The notes: generated from the sequence alone by a model not told the origin. 64,000 nt of DNA from Paenibacillus arenosi (GCF_014841135.1 NZ_JACYTN010000023.1:1-64000); one strand, 5' to 3'; numbered from the stretch's first letter, positions 46,053 to 55,555 are shown. Numbers and translations: made by a program.

Positions 46053-46886
46053 ATGACGATGAAAACTCATATTCGTGCGGGATGGGATTGGGTCAAAGAG
46101 CATCTATACATCTGGATTATTCTATTTATGTATCAGCTGTTATGGGGATTCTTCTTATACCGCTTCATTGATCATATCGTCGTTCCGTTGCTGCAACGCT
46201 ATCCTGAGCCTGCACCAACAGAATTAAGCCGTTCTTTATTCCATATCGAGGCGCACTTTCAATTGACCAAAACAACAGAATACGCACCTTATTTATGGAC
46301 ACTTGTCGGATTTGTGGCGCTTCGGATGCTGTTTACTCCACTCATTCATGCAGGATTGCTATACAGCATGTCTTATTCGCAACGTAATAGTAAAGGACTT
46401 GCATTCTTTCGCGGTATGAAAGCACTATGGAAATCGATGAGCTTGCTATATATATTCGAAATGATTATTGTTCTTCTCCCTGCCTATTGGATCGTACCCA
46501 AATTAACGGCCCTTCTAGAAAGTACTATGGGTGCAACTGAACTATTACAAAATGCAGCACCATTACTCGTTCTGTGGCTTGCCGGTGGCTGGATTGTACA
46601 TCACTTGTTCTTATTTATGCAATTTGGAAAGGCCAGTGAACAATCGATAGGGCCAGCCTTGGTTACTGGTGTGCGTGGCCTCCTGCCTATTCTCGGAATA
46701 TCTTTATTATTCCTTGCTATAGGTTTTCTCGGAAGTGCACTAGTAACAGCGGCAGCCATGTTTTGGACAGGAATGACCGCACTTTTATTACAGCAGGCTT
46801 ATCCAGCCATAAGGACTTTGTTACAAATATGGAGTCTTTCTAGTCGGTTTGATGTGTGGCAAAAGATCGACAACAGGCCGTTTTGA
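46053..46886 (+). CDS. Multi-pass membrane protein of unknown function
   Basis: A 277-residue protein with about six membrane helices (roughly 18-40, 80-105, 127-150, 168-190, 208-235, 238-255). No motif or family is recognised. It starts 7 nt after the metallopeptidase stop, with GGTGA 7 nt before the ATG, and so is probably translated with it; it may anchor or regulate that peptidase. It is followed by a strong terminator. Confidence 0.75.
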   Translation: MTMKTHIRAGWDWVKEHLYIWIILFMYQLLWGFFLYRFIDHIVVPLLQRYPEPAPTELSRSLFHIEAHFQLTKTTEYAPYLWTLVGFVALRMLFTPLIHAGLLYSMSYSQRNSKGLAFFRGMKALWKSMSLLYIFEMIIVLLPAYWIVPKLTALLESTMGATELLQNAAPLLVLWLAGGWIVHHLFLFMQFGKASEQSIGPALVTGVRGLLPILGISLLFLAIGFLGSALVTAAAMFWTGMTALLLQQAYPAIRTLLQIWSLSSRFDVWQKIDNRPF

Positions 46887-46947
46887 ACAGATTGCATGCG
46901 TAAAATCGAGATATAGTGAGAAAATAAACAAAAAAGAATGAAGTAAA

Positions 46948-46990
46948 CGCTTGCTTGAGCCTAAACGATGGGTTTAAGCAAGTTTTTTTG
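46948..46990 (+). terminator. Terminator of the M1 peptidase operon
   Basis: CTTGCTTGAGCC/GGGTTTAAGCAAG with an 8-nt loop, followed by TTTTTTTGCG. Confidence 0.88.
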
Positions 46991-47127
46991 CGTTTTTGGA
47001 CATAAGCAGTTTGTAAAATCGGAAAATGTCTGTTAAAATAAACCTTAGATTTATTACAAGTTTGTCATGAACGACGATGAAATTCTTGCAAAATTGTAAT
47101 TACGTGTGACGGAAAGAAAGATGTCCT

Positions 47128-47262
47128 ATTATGAAAGCCGAATTCCCGAGACATCCGGGAAGCGGGGGAACCAAGTTTTTGGGTGAATTGATCTCGGATT
47201 GCACAGGGATCATAGGGAGACCTTCAACCGAACCCTACAGCTAACCTCGCAGGCACGGAAGG
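47128..47262 (+). ncRNA. Cyclic di-AMP riboswitch (ydaO-yuaA class)
   Basis: The leader contains the conserved blocks of this class in order: GAAAGCCGAATTC, a hairpin, AAGCGGGGGAACCAAG, GGGTGAATTG, CATAGGGAGACCTTCAACCGAA and CAGCTAACCTCGCAGGC. It ends just before the ribosome site of the NlpC/P60 gene. In Bacillus this element switches off cell-wall hydrolase and potassium-uptake genes when c-di-AMP is high. It fills most of the 387-nt gap between the two genes; no clear promoter was found before it. Confidence 0.93.
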
Positions 47263-47273
47263 GGAACCTATAG

Positions 47274-47738
47274 TTGAAGAAGAAATTAATCACAGCCGCA
47301 CTGGCGACAAGCCTACTGCTTTCATTTGGAGCAGGAAGTGCATTCGCAGCAACATCAATGGATAGCGCAATCGACAAAGTAATCGGAGTAGATTACAAAT
47401 ACGGTGGTACAACAACAAGCGGCTTTGATTGCTCAGGTTTCACTAGCTACATATTCAACAAACTAGGCTTGGATTTGTCTCGTACATCTGGCTCTCAGTT
47501 TGAAGAAGGTACCAAAGTTTCTAAAGACGACCTTCGTCCTGGAGATCTTGTATTCTTCAATACTAGCGGCAAAGGTGTTTCCCATGTTGGTATCTTTGTA
47601 GGCGACGGTAAGTTCGCTCACTCTGCTACGAATAAGGGTGTTACAATCGACAAGCTTAGCATGAACTACTACGAAGAGCGTTACTTGGGTGCTCGTCGCG
47701 TAATGAGCGACACACAATACGAGAAAAACGCGAAATAG
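47274..47738 (+). CDS. Secreted NlpC/P60 peptidoglycan hydrolase
   Basis: A 154-residue protein with a signal peptide (KKKLITAALATSLLLSFGAG, cleavage after AFA) and one NlpC/P60 domain with Cys53 (GFDCSGFTSYIF), His104 (VSHVGIFVG) and His116 (KFAHSA). It cuts the D-Glu to diamino-acid bond of stem peptides. It has no separate wall-binding module. The TTG start has GGAAGGGG about 9 nt upstream. A c-di-AMP riboswitch sits directly ahead, so expression probably follows osmotic and wall status. Confidence 0.95.
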   Translation: MKKKLITAALATSLLLSFGAGSAFAATSMDSAIDKVIGVDYKYGGTTTSGFDCSGFTSYIFNKLGLDLSRTSGSQFEEGTKVSKDDLRPGDLVFFNTSGKGVSHVGIFVGDGKFAHSATNKGVTIDKLSMNYYEERYLGARRVMSDTQYEKNAK

Positions 47739-47771
47739 CAATTATTTCTTTTATACGAAATACTCGATACC

Positions 47772-47815
47772 AAGCCCGGTGGGAGGTGGCTAACACATCC
47801 TGTCGGGTTTTTTAT
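47772..47815 (+). terminator. Terminator of the NlpC/P60 gene
   Basis: A stem with arms CCCGGTGGGAGG and CCTGTCGGG, followed by TTTTTTATTATCC. Confidence 0.8.
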
Positions 47816-47850
47816 TATCCCCTCACCTGCTATTCGAAAGGAGAATTTCC

Positions 47851-49209
47851 ATGTACGTCTGGTTTCATCGACGTGATTTGCGTACGACAGACATGCGATT
47901 ATTTGATAAGCTTCGCTCATTGCACATGACTGGCATTCATTTGCTCGTTATAGATCCTATATTGTTAGATGAACGACGCGCTCATGAGCACAGCGGTCGA
48001 CATTTCTTGCAGCAGGTTAGTCGCCTGCAACAATACTACCAACAAGCCAACCAGCAGCTAGTGATTGTCTACGGCTCACCTGATCAAGTTCTACTCAAGT
48101 TAGCCTCCCACTACCCACTGCAAATAGTGGCTTTTCATGAGGACTTGACTCCTTATGCCAAGCAACGTGATCAGACACTATTCCATACGGCTCGAGCTTG
48201 CGGGCTAGAAACAATAACAGATATGGATCATATGCTTATCGATGCTGATTCTTTTGATCATTTCACCAACCGCGATCAGCCTTACAAAGTATTTACCCCA
48301 TTTTATAGCAAATGGAAACAGGCTATGCATCTTTTTGCGGAACCACCTATGCTTACTTCGCTAACTGACCTTGTAACCGTACAAGTTTCGCCGAGTATTG
48401 TAGAAGCTTTTACGCTACCTGTATGGTTGTATGACGCATTGAAGTCAACATCCCCTTCAATTTCGACAGAAGATCCGCAGAATAAACTACAACAATTCTT
48501 CGTAGAAAAGCTTCCTGACTACGAACAAGGAAGAGATAGGTATGGATGGAGTTACACAAGCCAAATGAGTGGATATATAAACACAGGAGCTATTTCTATT
48601 CGACAAGTATACGAACAAGCGACACTAACGGGGAGTTCTTATGTAGATAGCTGGATTCGCCAGCTCGCATGGCGCGACTTTTATCTTTATCAAGCATTGC
48701 GAAATCCTAATTATTTCTCGTATGAAAAGAACTTGGATTGGTCTGGGTTCAGCACAGCTGCATTCGATTATTGGGCGGAAGCGAGAACGGGAATACCCAT
48801 CATTGATGCCGCCATGACACAGTTAAAAGAAACAGGTGAAATGCCTAATCGCCTTCGGATGGTGACGGCCATGTTCTTAACGAAGCAGCTTCTTTGTCCT
48901 TTTTTCTATGGTGAAGCTTATTTCAGGGACAAGCTAGCTGACTACGATCATGTACTCAATCGAGGTGGATGGCTGTGGAGCTCTTCGCTAGGATATGATG
49001 CTGCCCCCTATTTTCGTATAATGAACCCGGTACGCCAATCAGAGACCTACGATCCGAGCGGCGCTTATATTCGGCGTTGGCTGCCACAGCTCGCTCACCT
49101 CTCTGACAAAGCGATACATCAGCCACAAACGAATGCCATTGTCGATTTGAAGCAAGCTCGCCTTCGCGCAATTGAGCAATACAGCTTGCTGTTGAAGCAA
49201 AACAAATGA
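47851..49209 (+). CDS. phr: Deoxyribodipyrimidine photolyase
   Basis: A 452-residue class I photolyase/cryptochrome-family protein. The N-terminal Rossmann domain (VWFHRRDLRTTDMRLF) binds an antenna cofactor; the C-terminal FAD domain has WRDFYLYQAL, MPNRLRMVTAMFLTKQLL and GGWLWSSSLGYDAAPYFRIMNP, including the Trp and Asn positions used for electron transfer to FAD. It repairs cyclobutane pyrimidine dimers using light. AAGGAG lies 8 nt before the ATG. It is a single-gene unit between two terminators. Confidence 0.94.
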   Translation: MYVWFHRRDLRTTDMRLFDKLRSLHMTGIHLLVIDPILLDERRAHEHSGRHFLQQVSRLQQYYQQANQQLVIVYGSPDQVLLKLASHYPLQIVAFHEDLTPYAKQRDQTLFHTARACGLETITDMDHMLIDADSFDHFTNRDQPYKVFTPFYSKWKQAMHLFAEPPMLTSLTDLVTVQVSPSIVEAFTLPVWLYDALKSTSPSISTEDPQNKLQQFFVEKLPDYEQGRDRYGWSYTSQMSGYINTGAISIRQVYEQATLTGSSYVDSWIRQLAWRDFYLYQALRNPNYFSYEKNLDWSGFSTAAFDYWAEARTGIPIIDAAMTQLKETGEMPNRLRMVTAMFLTKQLLCPFFYGEAYFRDKLADYDHVLNRGGWLWSSSLGYDAAPYFRIMNPVRQSETYDPSGAYIRRWLPQLAHLSDKAIHQPQTNAIVDLKQARLRAIEQYSLLLKQNK

Positions 49210-49210
49210 A

Positions 49211-49258
49211 AAAAGCAGGCTTTTCGGAATTTTATCGTCCGATGTAAGCCTGCTTTTC
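49211..49258 (+). terminator. Terminator of the photolyase gene
   Basis: A perfect 10-bp stem AAGCAGGCTT/AAGCCTGCTT, itself enclosing TTCGGA/TCCGAT pairing, then TTC. Confidence 0.82.
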
Positions 49259-49343
49259 TATGTGATCGATTACTGCAGCAAAGAGGAGTTAAAGACACCT
49301 ATGTCACCTTATATGATCGCAAATACCCTCTTCGACACGTTCA

Positions 49344-49568
49344 CTATTTCTCGCTTTTATTACGTTCTGAATCGACATGTTTCTCGTGGAACAAATTGCT
49401 TTTTTCCCGCGTCAGCAGCCGTTTATCCGGATTATCGACACGCTTTTGCACTTCCGCCATTTTAATGACAGAAGGTGCAGATGGAGCCGCTTGAGCGGAT
49501 ATCGTAGGCGCTAATAACATCATCATTGAAAAAGACCACGCCGCCGCGGCACTTGTCGATTTTTTCAT
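49344..49568 (-). CDS. Small secreted peptide of unknown function
   Basis: A 74-residue product with a signal peptide (KKSTSAAAAWSFSMMMLLAPT, cleavage after SAQA) and a mature part of about 45 residues that is highly charged (VQKRVDNPDKRLLTREKSN). It has no cysteines and no known family. AAGGTGG stands 8 nt before ATG 49568. It might be a precursor peptide or wall-associated protein. The call rests on the ribosome site and signal peptide only. Confidence 0.55.
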   Translation of the reverse strand: MKKSTSAAAAWSFSMMMLLAPTISAQAAPSAPSVIKMAEVQKRVDNPDKRLLTREKSNLFHEKHVDSERNKSEK

Positions 49569-50010
49569 TATCATTTCCACCTTTCCAATTGAAACTCGTT
49601 GTTCCTTTATTTATTCAAATAGTTAAAGTTCGATTATAGACAATCCTCTATATGTGTTTCCCATACGTTATTAACCATAACATTAGGTTTGAAGCAACTT
49701 ATTAGCTATTATGAAGGATAAACCTGAAAATGAAATGAAATACACGTTAACTTTATGTGATAACTAGAGGGAGCGAATATTAAACTACCCTCTTCCTTGT
49801 TCTTAGTTACTTTGAAAATCCGACATATCCTGAAGGCGATAGTTTTCAAGAACTGGATAGAGGAAAGGATCTAAGCCATATTACTCAATGAATCTACGAC
49901 CTTATCTGAATCCATAGAATCAAAATTGGATTCACAGCGAGATCAGTATTGCTCATTTTTTACAGCATCGATATGATAGAGTTGTTTCTAGTTTCTTGCA
50001 TATTTACTAG

Positions 50011-50024
50011 TGAAATCGCTTTCT
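50011..50024 (+). promoter_or_regulatory. Candidate cre (CcpA) site upstream of the LPMO gene
   Basis: TGAAATCGCTTTCT fits the cre core TGNAANCGNWNNCW. It lies about 200 nt before the chitin-active LPMO gene, the kind of gene catabolite repression controls. In the 650-nt gap 49569-50218 I otherwise see only an imperfect hairpin near 49768 and the mini-frame at 50111. Confidence 0.45.
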
Positions 50025-50110
50025 ACTGAATGGTGAAGAACGGGGTATAGACTCTGCAAAGATAAGAGTTTATATATATTCGCACTGACGAAAGGAGGCG
50101 TTTATTTTTT

Positions 50111-50149
50111 ATGTTAACCAACAAGCAGGCTGCGGCTTTAGAACGCTAG
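50111..50149 (+). other. Possible 12-codon leader open frame
   Basis: ATG to TAG encoding MLTNKQAAALER, with AGGAGG 12 nt upstream. It stands 70 nt before the LPMO start. It could be a leader peptide, but spacing is long and no attenuator structure is evident. Confidence 0.25.
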
Positions 50150-50218
50150 GGCCCGTGTTAGTACCTGTGCCACAGATTATGCTTGCCTATGAATGAATAT
50201 AAAATGGAGGGATTTATA

Positions 50219-51559
50219 ATGTCTTATTTACACTTATCAAATCGCAATCCGTTAAAAATTCTTATCGCTAGCAGCATTACATTCGCACTCCTCTACACCA
50301 TGTCCCTCATACTAGCGGATCATGCTTCTGCACACGGTTACGTAACGAATAGCCGCGCAGGTCTTTGTGCGAACAACGTAAATGCTAACTGTGGGTTAAT
50401 TATTTACGAACCATATAGCCTCGAAGGCACGAAAGGATTTCCGTCTGGAGGACCTGCTGATGGGAAAATTGCAAGTGCTGGTGTTGGCATGTTCTCTCAA
50501 CTCGATCAACAATCCTCTACTCGATGGTCAAAAATTAATATAAGCGCAGGCTCCAATACCTTTAACTGGAGTATCAAAGTCCCTCACGCAACAGCAAGCT
50601 GGAAATATTACATCACCAAGCAAAATTGGGACCCTAACGCCCCACTTACTCGCGCCTCGTTCGACTTAACCCCATTCTGCAGCGTATCTTCTAATGGTCA
50701 GAAGCCAGGCGGCACTTACTCAGATACTTGTAACGTCCCTAGCCGGTCAGGCTATCAAGTCATTCTCGCAGTATGGGAAATTTCCGATACTTTAAATGCT
50801 TTCTATAATGTTATTGATGTTAACTTTGGAGGAGGAAGCTCCGATACGTCGGCTCCAACTGCTCCGACAGGTGCAGTTGCATCCAATATTGGTACGACAA
50901 GTGCAAAAATCAATTGGAATGCATCCACAGATAATACAGGCGTAGTTGGCTATCGTATCTTTAATGGTTCCAGCCAAATCGCAACTACGAACGGAGCATT
51001 GACTACTACTTTGACTGGTTTGACTGCCAATACAACCTACAACATTACGATTAAAGCTATTGATGCTGCTGGCAACGTATCTGGGGCCAGTAACAACGTG
51101 ACTTTCAAGACCCTTGTTACTAGCGGTCCAGATACACAAGCCCCAACAGCTCCTAGCAGTCTTCACGTTATGGGTGCAATCGGCTCCACCACAATACCTC
51201 TGATGTGGGATGCGTCAACAGATAACATCGGAGTTACAGGATATCAAATATTCCGTGGCAATACGTTGATAACGACCGTTTCAGGAACAGCAATCGAATA
51301 TCTCGTTACAGGCTTAACGCCAAATACAAGCTATTCCTTTACCGTCAAAGCTATTGATGCTGCTGGTAACGTATCGGCAGCAAGCAACGTGCTTAACGTG
51401 ACTACAACTCCAGCCCCAACCAACTATCCGGCATGGAGTGCAACGACCGCTTATGTAGGCGGCAGTAAAGTGACACATAGCGGTGTAAACTATGAAGCTA
51501 AATGGTGGACACAAGGCGAAACACCTGGCACTGCAGGTGTATGGAAAGTAATCCCTTAG
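50219..51559 (+). CDS. AA10 lytic polysaccharide monooxygenase with Fn3 and chitin-binding domains
   Basis: A 446-residue secreted enzyme. A signal peptide ends in ASA, leaving His39 as the mature N-terminus (HGYVTNSRAGLC), one half of the copper histidine brace; the second His lies in WSIKVPHATASWKYYIT and the axial aromatic region is LNAFYNVIDVNF. After the catalytic domain (to about 205) come two fibronectin type III repeats (each starting DTxAPTAP) and a C-terminal CBM5/12-type module (YPAWSATTAYVGGSKV, WTQGETPG). It oxidatively cuts chitin. The two Fn3 repeats are similar at DNA level. GGAGGG precedes ATG 50219 by 7 nt. Confidence 0.95.
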   Translation: MSYLHLSNRNPLKILIASSITFALLYTMSLILADHASAHGYVTNSRAGLCANNVNANCGLIIYEPYSLEGTKGFPSGGPADGKIASAGVGMFSQLDQQSSTRWSKINISAGSNTFNWSIKVPHATASWKYYITKQNWDPNAPLTRASFDLTPFCSVSSNGQKPGGTYSDTCNVPSRSGYQVILAVWEISDTLNAFYNVIDVNFGGGSSDTSAPTAPTGAVASNIGTTSAKINWNASTDNTGVVGYRIFNGSSQIATTNGALTTTLTGLTANTTYNITIKAIDAAGNVSGASNNVTFKTLVTSGPDTQAPTAPSSLHVMGAIGSTTIPLMWDASTDNIGVTGYQIFRGNTLITTVSGTAIEYLVTGLTPNTSYSFTVKAIDAAGNVSAASNVLNVTTTPAPTNYPAWSATTAYVGGSKVTHSGVNYEAKWWTQGETPGTAGVWKVIP

Positions 51560-51584
51560 CATTGAAGCATACGTATTAAACACG

Positions 51585-51627
51585 AATGGCCGAAGACACC
51601 TGAACAAGGTAACTTCGGCCATTTTGG
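51585..51627 (+). terminator. Terminator of the LPMO gene
   Basis: A perfect 10-bp stem ATGGCCGAAG/CTTCGGCCAT with a 17-nt loop, then TTTTGG. Confidence 0.82.
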
Positions 51628-51794
51628 CATGTATAAATGAAATCTATATACACCTAGGTGCGAAACAACAGCGAAATTTATCCGTAACGCAGTAAAAAGT
51701 CATTGCTGTAAACGAGTTATGATGATACGTTCTAATTACGCAGCAAAGAGTAAAGATGATGAATAATCCGGCTACCTTAAATAGGGGGAAAAAC

Positions 51795-53363
51795 ATGCTG
51801 CTCTCAAAAATATTACCCACTGTTGCAAACATGCATCCAACCAACTATGCAATCAAAAGTCACAACATCACCCTTACTTATGAGCAGTTGCTGCATCATG
51901 TCAATTGCGTAGCCTATAGCTTTCATCAGCTAGGCTTCAAACCTGGAGATCGAATAGCTTTGCTAGGCCATCCTAGTCCCTATCTCGCTATTGCAGAATG
52001 CGCTGCTGTAGTGATAGGTGCTATTCCAGTTACCCTATTCCCCAACTTAGTACCTAACGAAATCAATCAAATACTTCAAAGTGCAAACCCTATCGCTATC
52101 GTATACGACTCTCATCATTTACAAGCAGAAGAATATGTCCCTTTACTAAACAGTACTTATGCTATTCCTTTACATGCTTGCGCTGATACACACTCCATAG
52201 AAACTTTCATAGCTACATCTCAATCGTTATCACAATGGTATGAGCCTAATCCAGATGATATCGCACTTATCATCTATACAGGGGGCACAACCAGCCATTC
52301 TAAAGGGGTCATGCATTCCCATCGCAGTATCAGTCACTGGTCTTTTATGGATCCCAAAAAAGAGGGAGGTCACAATCCTACAAAGAAGTCTATCATATTG
52401 AATCAGGCTCATATAACTGGGCAATTTATGCTGTGGACGACCTTGTATGAAGGTGGTTGTCTTATTTATGCGCAGTCCTATCCTTTACGAGCCGAAGAAG
52501 TTATTGATATTATTGAGCGCGAGCAAATAAAAAACCTCGGCACGGTTGGTCTTTTGCTTAGAGATATCGTTACAATGGACGGCATACAAGACCGATGTCT
52601 CGATTCCGTTGAAGTCATCTCCTGTGGCGGGGCTCCCATCAGCGTGGATACATTACATAAAGCACGTAAAATTTTTCCTAATGCTCAAATTAAAGAAGTA
52701 TATTCACAGACAGAAAGCGGTCAATGTATTAGCTTCCTATCTGTAAACCAGTGCATGATCGATGGTAAATTAGAGCGTCTCTTATCTGTAGGCAACCCAT
52801 CTGATATAACAAGTTGGGGCCAACAACCTTTTGAAATACGTATCGTTGATGAGCTCGGTCGTGACGTCCAATTAGGAGCTGTAGGAGAAATTATTTGTAA
52901 AGGCGAGCAGATGATGCTGGGTTATTGGAACAATCCCGTAGAAACGAAACACGCAATTCGAAATGGTTGGCTATACACAGGAGACTTAGGAAAATTTGAT
53001 GAAGATGGCTATTTATATCTCGTTGATCGAAAAAAGGATATGGTCATCGTGAATGGTTCAAATGTTTACTGTTCGGAAGTCGAGGAAGTATTAAGTAGAC
53101 ACCCTTCTATTCGTGAAATTGTTATAATAGGGACTCCATTGCCTGATGAAGGAGAAGAAGTTACGGCTGTCATTACTTTGAATACAAAATCGTGGATTAC
53201 ATTAAGCGAATTACAGCAATACTTCTATCGAAAACTAGCCAATTACAAGGTTCCTACTCGACTAGAAATTATGGATAATCTCCCTAGAACAACGGTAGGA
53301 AAGATGAATAAAGCAGCTATTAGAAGGGAGTACTGGATGGGAAGAACAAGAATGATTAACTAA
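51795..53363 (+). CDS. AMP-binding acyl-CoA synthetase-like enzyme
   Basis: A 522-residue member of the ANL adenylating superfamily. Motifs: the phosphate loop YTGGTTSHSKGVMHSHR (about 162-178), a YSQTESG-type A5 motif, the hinge and Asp in YTGDLGKFDEDGYLYLVDRKKDM and the C-terminal Lys in TTVGKMNK. It activates a carboxylic acid as acyl-AMP, probably forming a CoA thioester. No carrier-protein domain or pathway neighbours are present, so the acid is unknown. ATG 51795 follows AGGGGG by 6 nt. Codon use is more AT-rich than in the conserved genes, consistent with acquisition. Confidence 0.88.
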   Translation: MLLSKILPTVANMHPTNYAIKSHNITLTYEQLLHHVNCVAYSFHQLGFKPGDRIALLGHPSPYLAIAECAAVVIGAIPVTLFPNLVPNEINQILQSANPIAIVYDSHHLQAEEYVPLLNSTYAIPLHACADTHSIETFIATSQSLSQWYEPNPDDIALIIYTGGTTSHSKGVMHSHRSISHWSFMDPKKEGGHNPTKKSIILNQAHITGQFMLWTTLYEGGCLIYAQSYPLRAEEVIDIIEREQIKNLGTVGLLLRDIVTMDGIQDRCLDSVEVISCGGAPISVDTLHKARKIFPNAQIKEVYSQTESGQCISFLSVNQCMIDGKLERLLSVGNPSDITSWGQQPFEIRIVDELGRDVQLGAVGEIICKGEQMMLGYWNNPVETKHAIRNGWLYTGDLGKFDEDGYLYLVDRKKDMVIVNGSNVYCSEVEEVLSRHPSIREIVIIGTPLPDEGEEVTAVITLNTKSWITLSELQQYFYRKLANYKVPTRLEIMDNLPRTTVGKMNKAAIRREYWMGRTRMIN

Positions 53364-53529
53364 TGCTACAATACGCTCTACCTGTGCCCTACTTACTAGA
53401 TTAACCCAGTTCATTATGTTAGCATTAACATAAATTTTGCAATTGATAATATTCTTTTTTAATGCAATATTAGAGCTTCTATTTATTATATTTACACAAT
53501 TACCATGAAAATAAGGGGATAATAGAGAG

Positions 53530-55296
53530 ATGAAACAACAAGGGGAATCCACTCGCTTAGGAAAGGTTTTTCAGAAAATATCTATTCGTACCAAAATACT
53601 AATTGCAGTCGCTGTAGCCCTTTTAACAAACCTTTTTATCGGGGGAACAGGTTTGTACAATCTTTATAAAGTACAAAGCACATTAGAAAAAAGTCTAAAT
53701 GTTCACGCACAAAATACTGAGCTTATACGGGCAGTTGGTATTGATCTTTACCAGTGGATAACGGCTGAAAGATCGCTCCATATGCATGAGCCCGGTACGG
53801 ATAAGTTTAAAAGCCAGCTCGAATATTATGAAAAGCAAAAAAATCAAGCTCATTCAAGATTTAGCGAATATACCGCCAACAATCTATCTCTTCCCAAAGA
53901 GATGGAACTTATCGAGGCTTATAACAAGTCTAGAGGAGAATTCGAGGCCATTGCAGATCGCGTTTTAAAAGACATCTCATCCACAGATCCTGCTTTACGC
54001 CAACAAGGTATTCAACTTTCCTATGGTGAGGCATATGACAAGTTTAATAGCATGGAAGAAAATCTGGATGCAATCGGTGAGCTTTATAATGAGGAAAATG
54101 AACGGATGCGCACTGAGGTCAAACAAGACTATCAGCTTTTATTGTGGTATACCGTTATCATTATCTTACTATGTGTACTACTCAGTTCGCTTCTAAGCTG
54201 GGGTATTATTCGCTCCATTAACCGTCCAATTAGCCATTTGCGTGACAATGTGAAACGAATGGCTGAAGGGGATCTTACGGTGCAAATTCAGTCTATGGCG
54301 GAAGATGAGCTTGGCGCACTTTCTAAAGACTTTAGAACGATGATCGACCAAACCCAGTCACTAATTGCTACGGTAGGGAGCTCCATACAGGATGTCAGTG
54401 AATCTGCCGAGGAATTGAGTACAATATCAGAGGAGACGACCGCTACGAGCGAGAGTATTCAAAAAGCCATTGTTAATATTGCAGATGGTGCAGCTCTCCA
54501 AGCTTCATTGACAGAGGCGGCACACCAGCGCACGTTAGAATTGTCTAATAATATTGAACGAGTTAGTGAGAAGAGCAAGGAAATTAACGGCCTATCTTCT
54601 CAAGCGGAACAGGTATTAGGTGGCGGCATGGATAAGGTACGTGACCTCCAAGAAAACACGGCACAAGCCGACGAAGTACAACGCAAGGCTACTGTAGAGC
54701 TTGCCCGTCTGGCCGATAATATGAAAAATATTAGTGTCGTCGTACAAACGATCAATGAGATTACCGAGCAAACGAAGCTGCTTGCCTTGAATGCTAGTAT
54801 TGAAGCGGCACGTGCAGGCGAAGCAGGGCAAGGATTTGGCGTGGTAGCCACTGAAATTCGCAAGCTAGCAACACAATCATTCGATGCTACTGCACAAATT
54901 AAAAATACGATTTCCAGTATTAATAATGAGTTTAGCAACACACTGTCTATTATGAAAACGACTGAACAAATTGCAAGCAAACAAAGCCAAATTGTTGCTG
55001 AAGCTGGCACGGTCTTCGAATCGATGTTTGTCACTTTTGAGCAGATTGTTACTTCTATTCATACGGTTAACAGTGACATTCAACAAATTGAACAGTTAAG
55101 AAGTCATGTCCTAGATGCCATCGAAGAAATATCTAATGTTGCTGCCGAAGCAGCTGCGACAACGGAAACGATCGGTGCCTCGTCTTCTGATCAACTGGCG
55201 GCATTCCAGTCGTTACATACATCAGCAGAGCGTCTACACTCGCTGAGTGAAGTTGTCTCTGCAAGTATCGGACAATTCAAAGTGAATGAATCATAG
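53530..55296 (+). CDS. Methyl-accepting chemotaxis protein
   Basis: A 588-residue chemoreceptor. Membrane segments lie at about 20-42 and 197-220; between them is a helical external domain (four-helix-bundle type, about 43-196). HAMP (about 220-275, [23 protein letters not shown]) leads to a long coiled-coil signalling domain with the hairpin tip [24 protein letters not shown]. It would report an unknown ligand to CheA/CheW. No che genes are nearby. motAB lies 3 kb downstream, but I saw no sigma-D promoter before this gene. Confidence 0.94.
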   Translation: MKQQGESTRLGKVFQKISIRTKILIAVAVALLTNLFIGGTGLYNLYKVQSTLEKSLNVHAQNTELIRAVGIDLYQWITAERSLHMHEPGTDKFKSQLEYYEKQKNQAHSRFSEYTANNLSLPKEMELIEAYNKSRGEFEAIADRVLKDISSTDPALRQQGIQLSYGEAYDKFNSMEENLDAIGELYNEENERMRTEVKQDYQLLLWYTVIIILLCVLLSSLLSWGIIRSINRPISHLRDNVKRMAEGDLTVQIQSMAEDELGALSKDFRTMIDQTQSLIATVGSSIQDVSESAEELSTISEETTATSESIQKAIVNIADGAALQASLTEAAHQRTLELSNNIERVSEKSKEINGLSSQAEQVLGGGMDKVRDLQENTAQADEVQRKATVELARLADNMKNISVVVQTINEITEQTKLLALNASIEAARAGEAGQGFGVVATEIRKLATQSFDATAQIKNTISSINNEFSNTLSIMKTTEQIASKQSQIVAEAGTVFESMFVTFEQIVTSIHTVNSDIQQIEQLRSHVLDAIEEISNVAAEAAATTETIGASSSDQLAAFQSLHTSAERLHSLSEVVSASIGQFKVNES

Positions 55297-55309
55297 TTTC
55301 AGAATATGT

Positions 55310-55348
55310 AAGGCCGGAGTTTCCAAGAGGAGACTTCCGGCCTTTACG
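55310..55348 (+). terminator. Terminator of the chemoreceptor gene
   Basis: AAGGCCGGA/TTCCGGCCTT with inner pairing AGTTTCC/GGAGACT, then TACGTTTGTTT. Confidence 0.82.
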
Positions 55349-55555
55349 TTTGTTTGCTTACTTCCCGCTTCAAATATCCAGTTTACAGCCCAACTATTAG
55401 AGAAGTTAGAGCAAAACGGTGTGCGGGTATATCCTGTCGAAATGCATGCCATTGATAACGGAAAACATCTGCATCTCATCATTCTTGGTTATGGAAATTT
55501 ATCTGAGGAGCAAATAAAGAAGGGCGTTCAGAGGCTAGCTTCTATTTTGAAATGA
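55346..55555 (+). pseudogene. Remnant of a MocR-type (PLP-dependent) aminotransferase-like gene
   Basis: About 70 codons in one frame end in LEKLEQNGVRVYPVEMHAI, HLIILGYGNLSEEQIKKGV and QRLASILK. This is the typical C-terminus of MocR/GntR-aminotransferase fusions and class I aminotransferases. The preceding TFVCLLPASN segment fits the GLHVLL strand just before it in that family. Everything upstream is missing, replaced by the chemoreceptor gene and its terminator, and there is no start codon with a ribosome site. It is best read as a truncated, untranslated leftover. Confidence 0.65.

Noticed and set aside
55286-55345. Start of an 89-codon frame taken as an intact gene
   Set aside because: It begins inside the chemoreceptor gene, has no ribosome site and runs through that gene's terminator. 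Only the part after it resembles a protein family.
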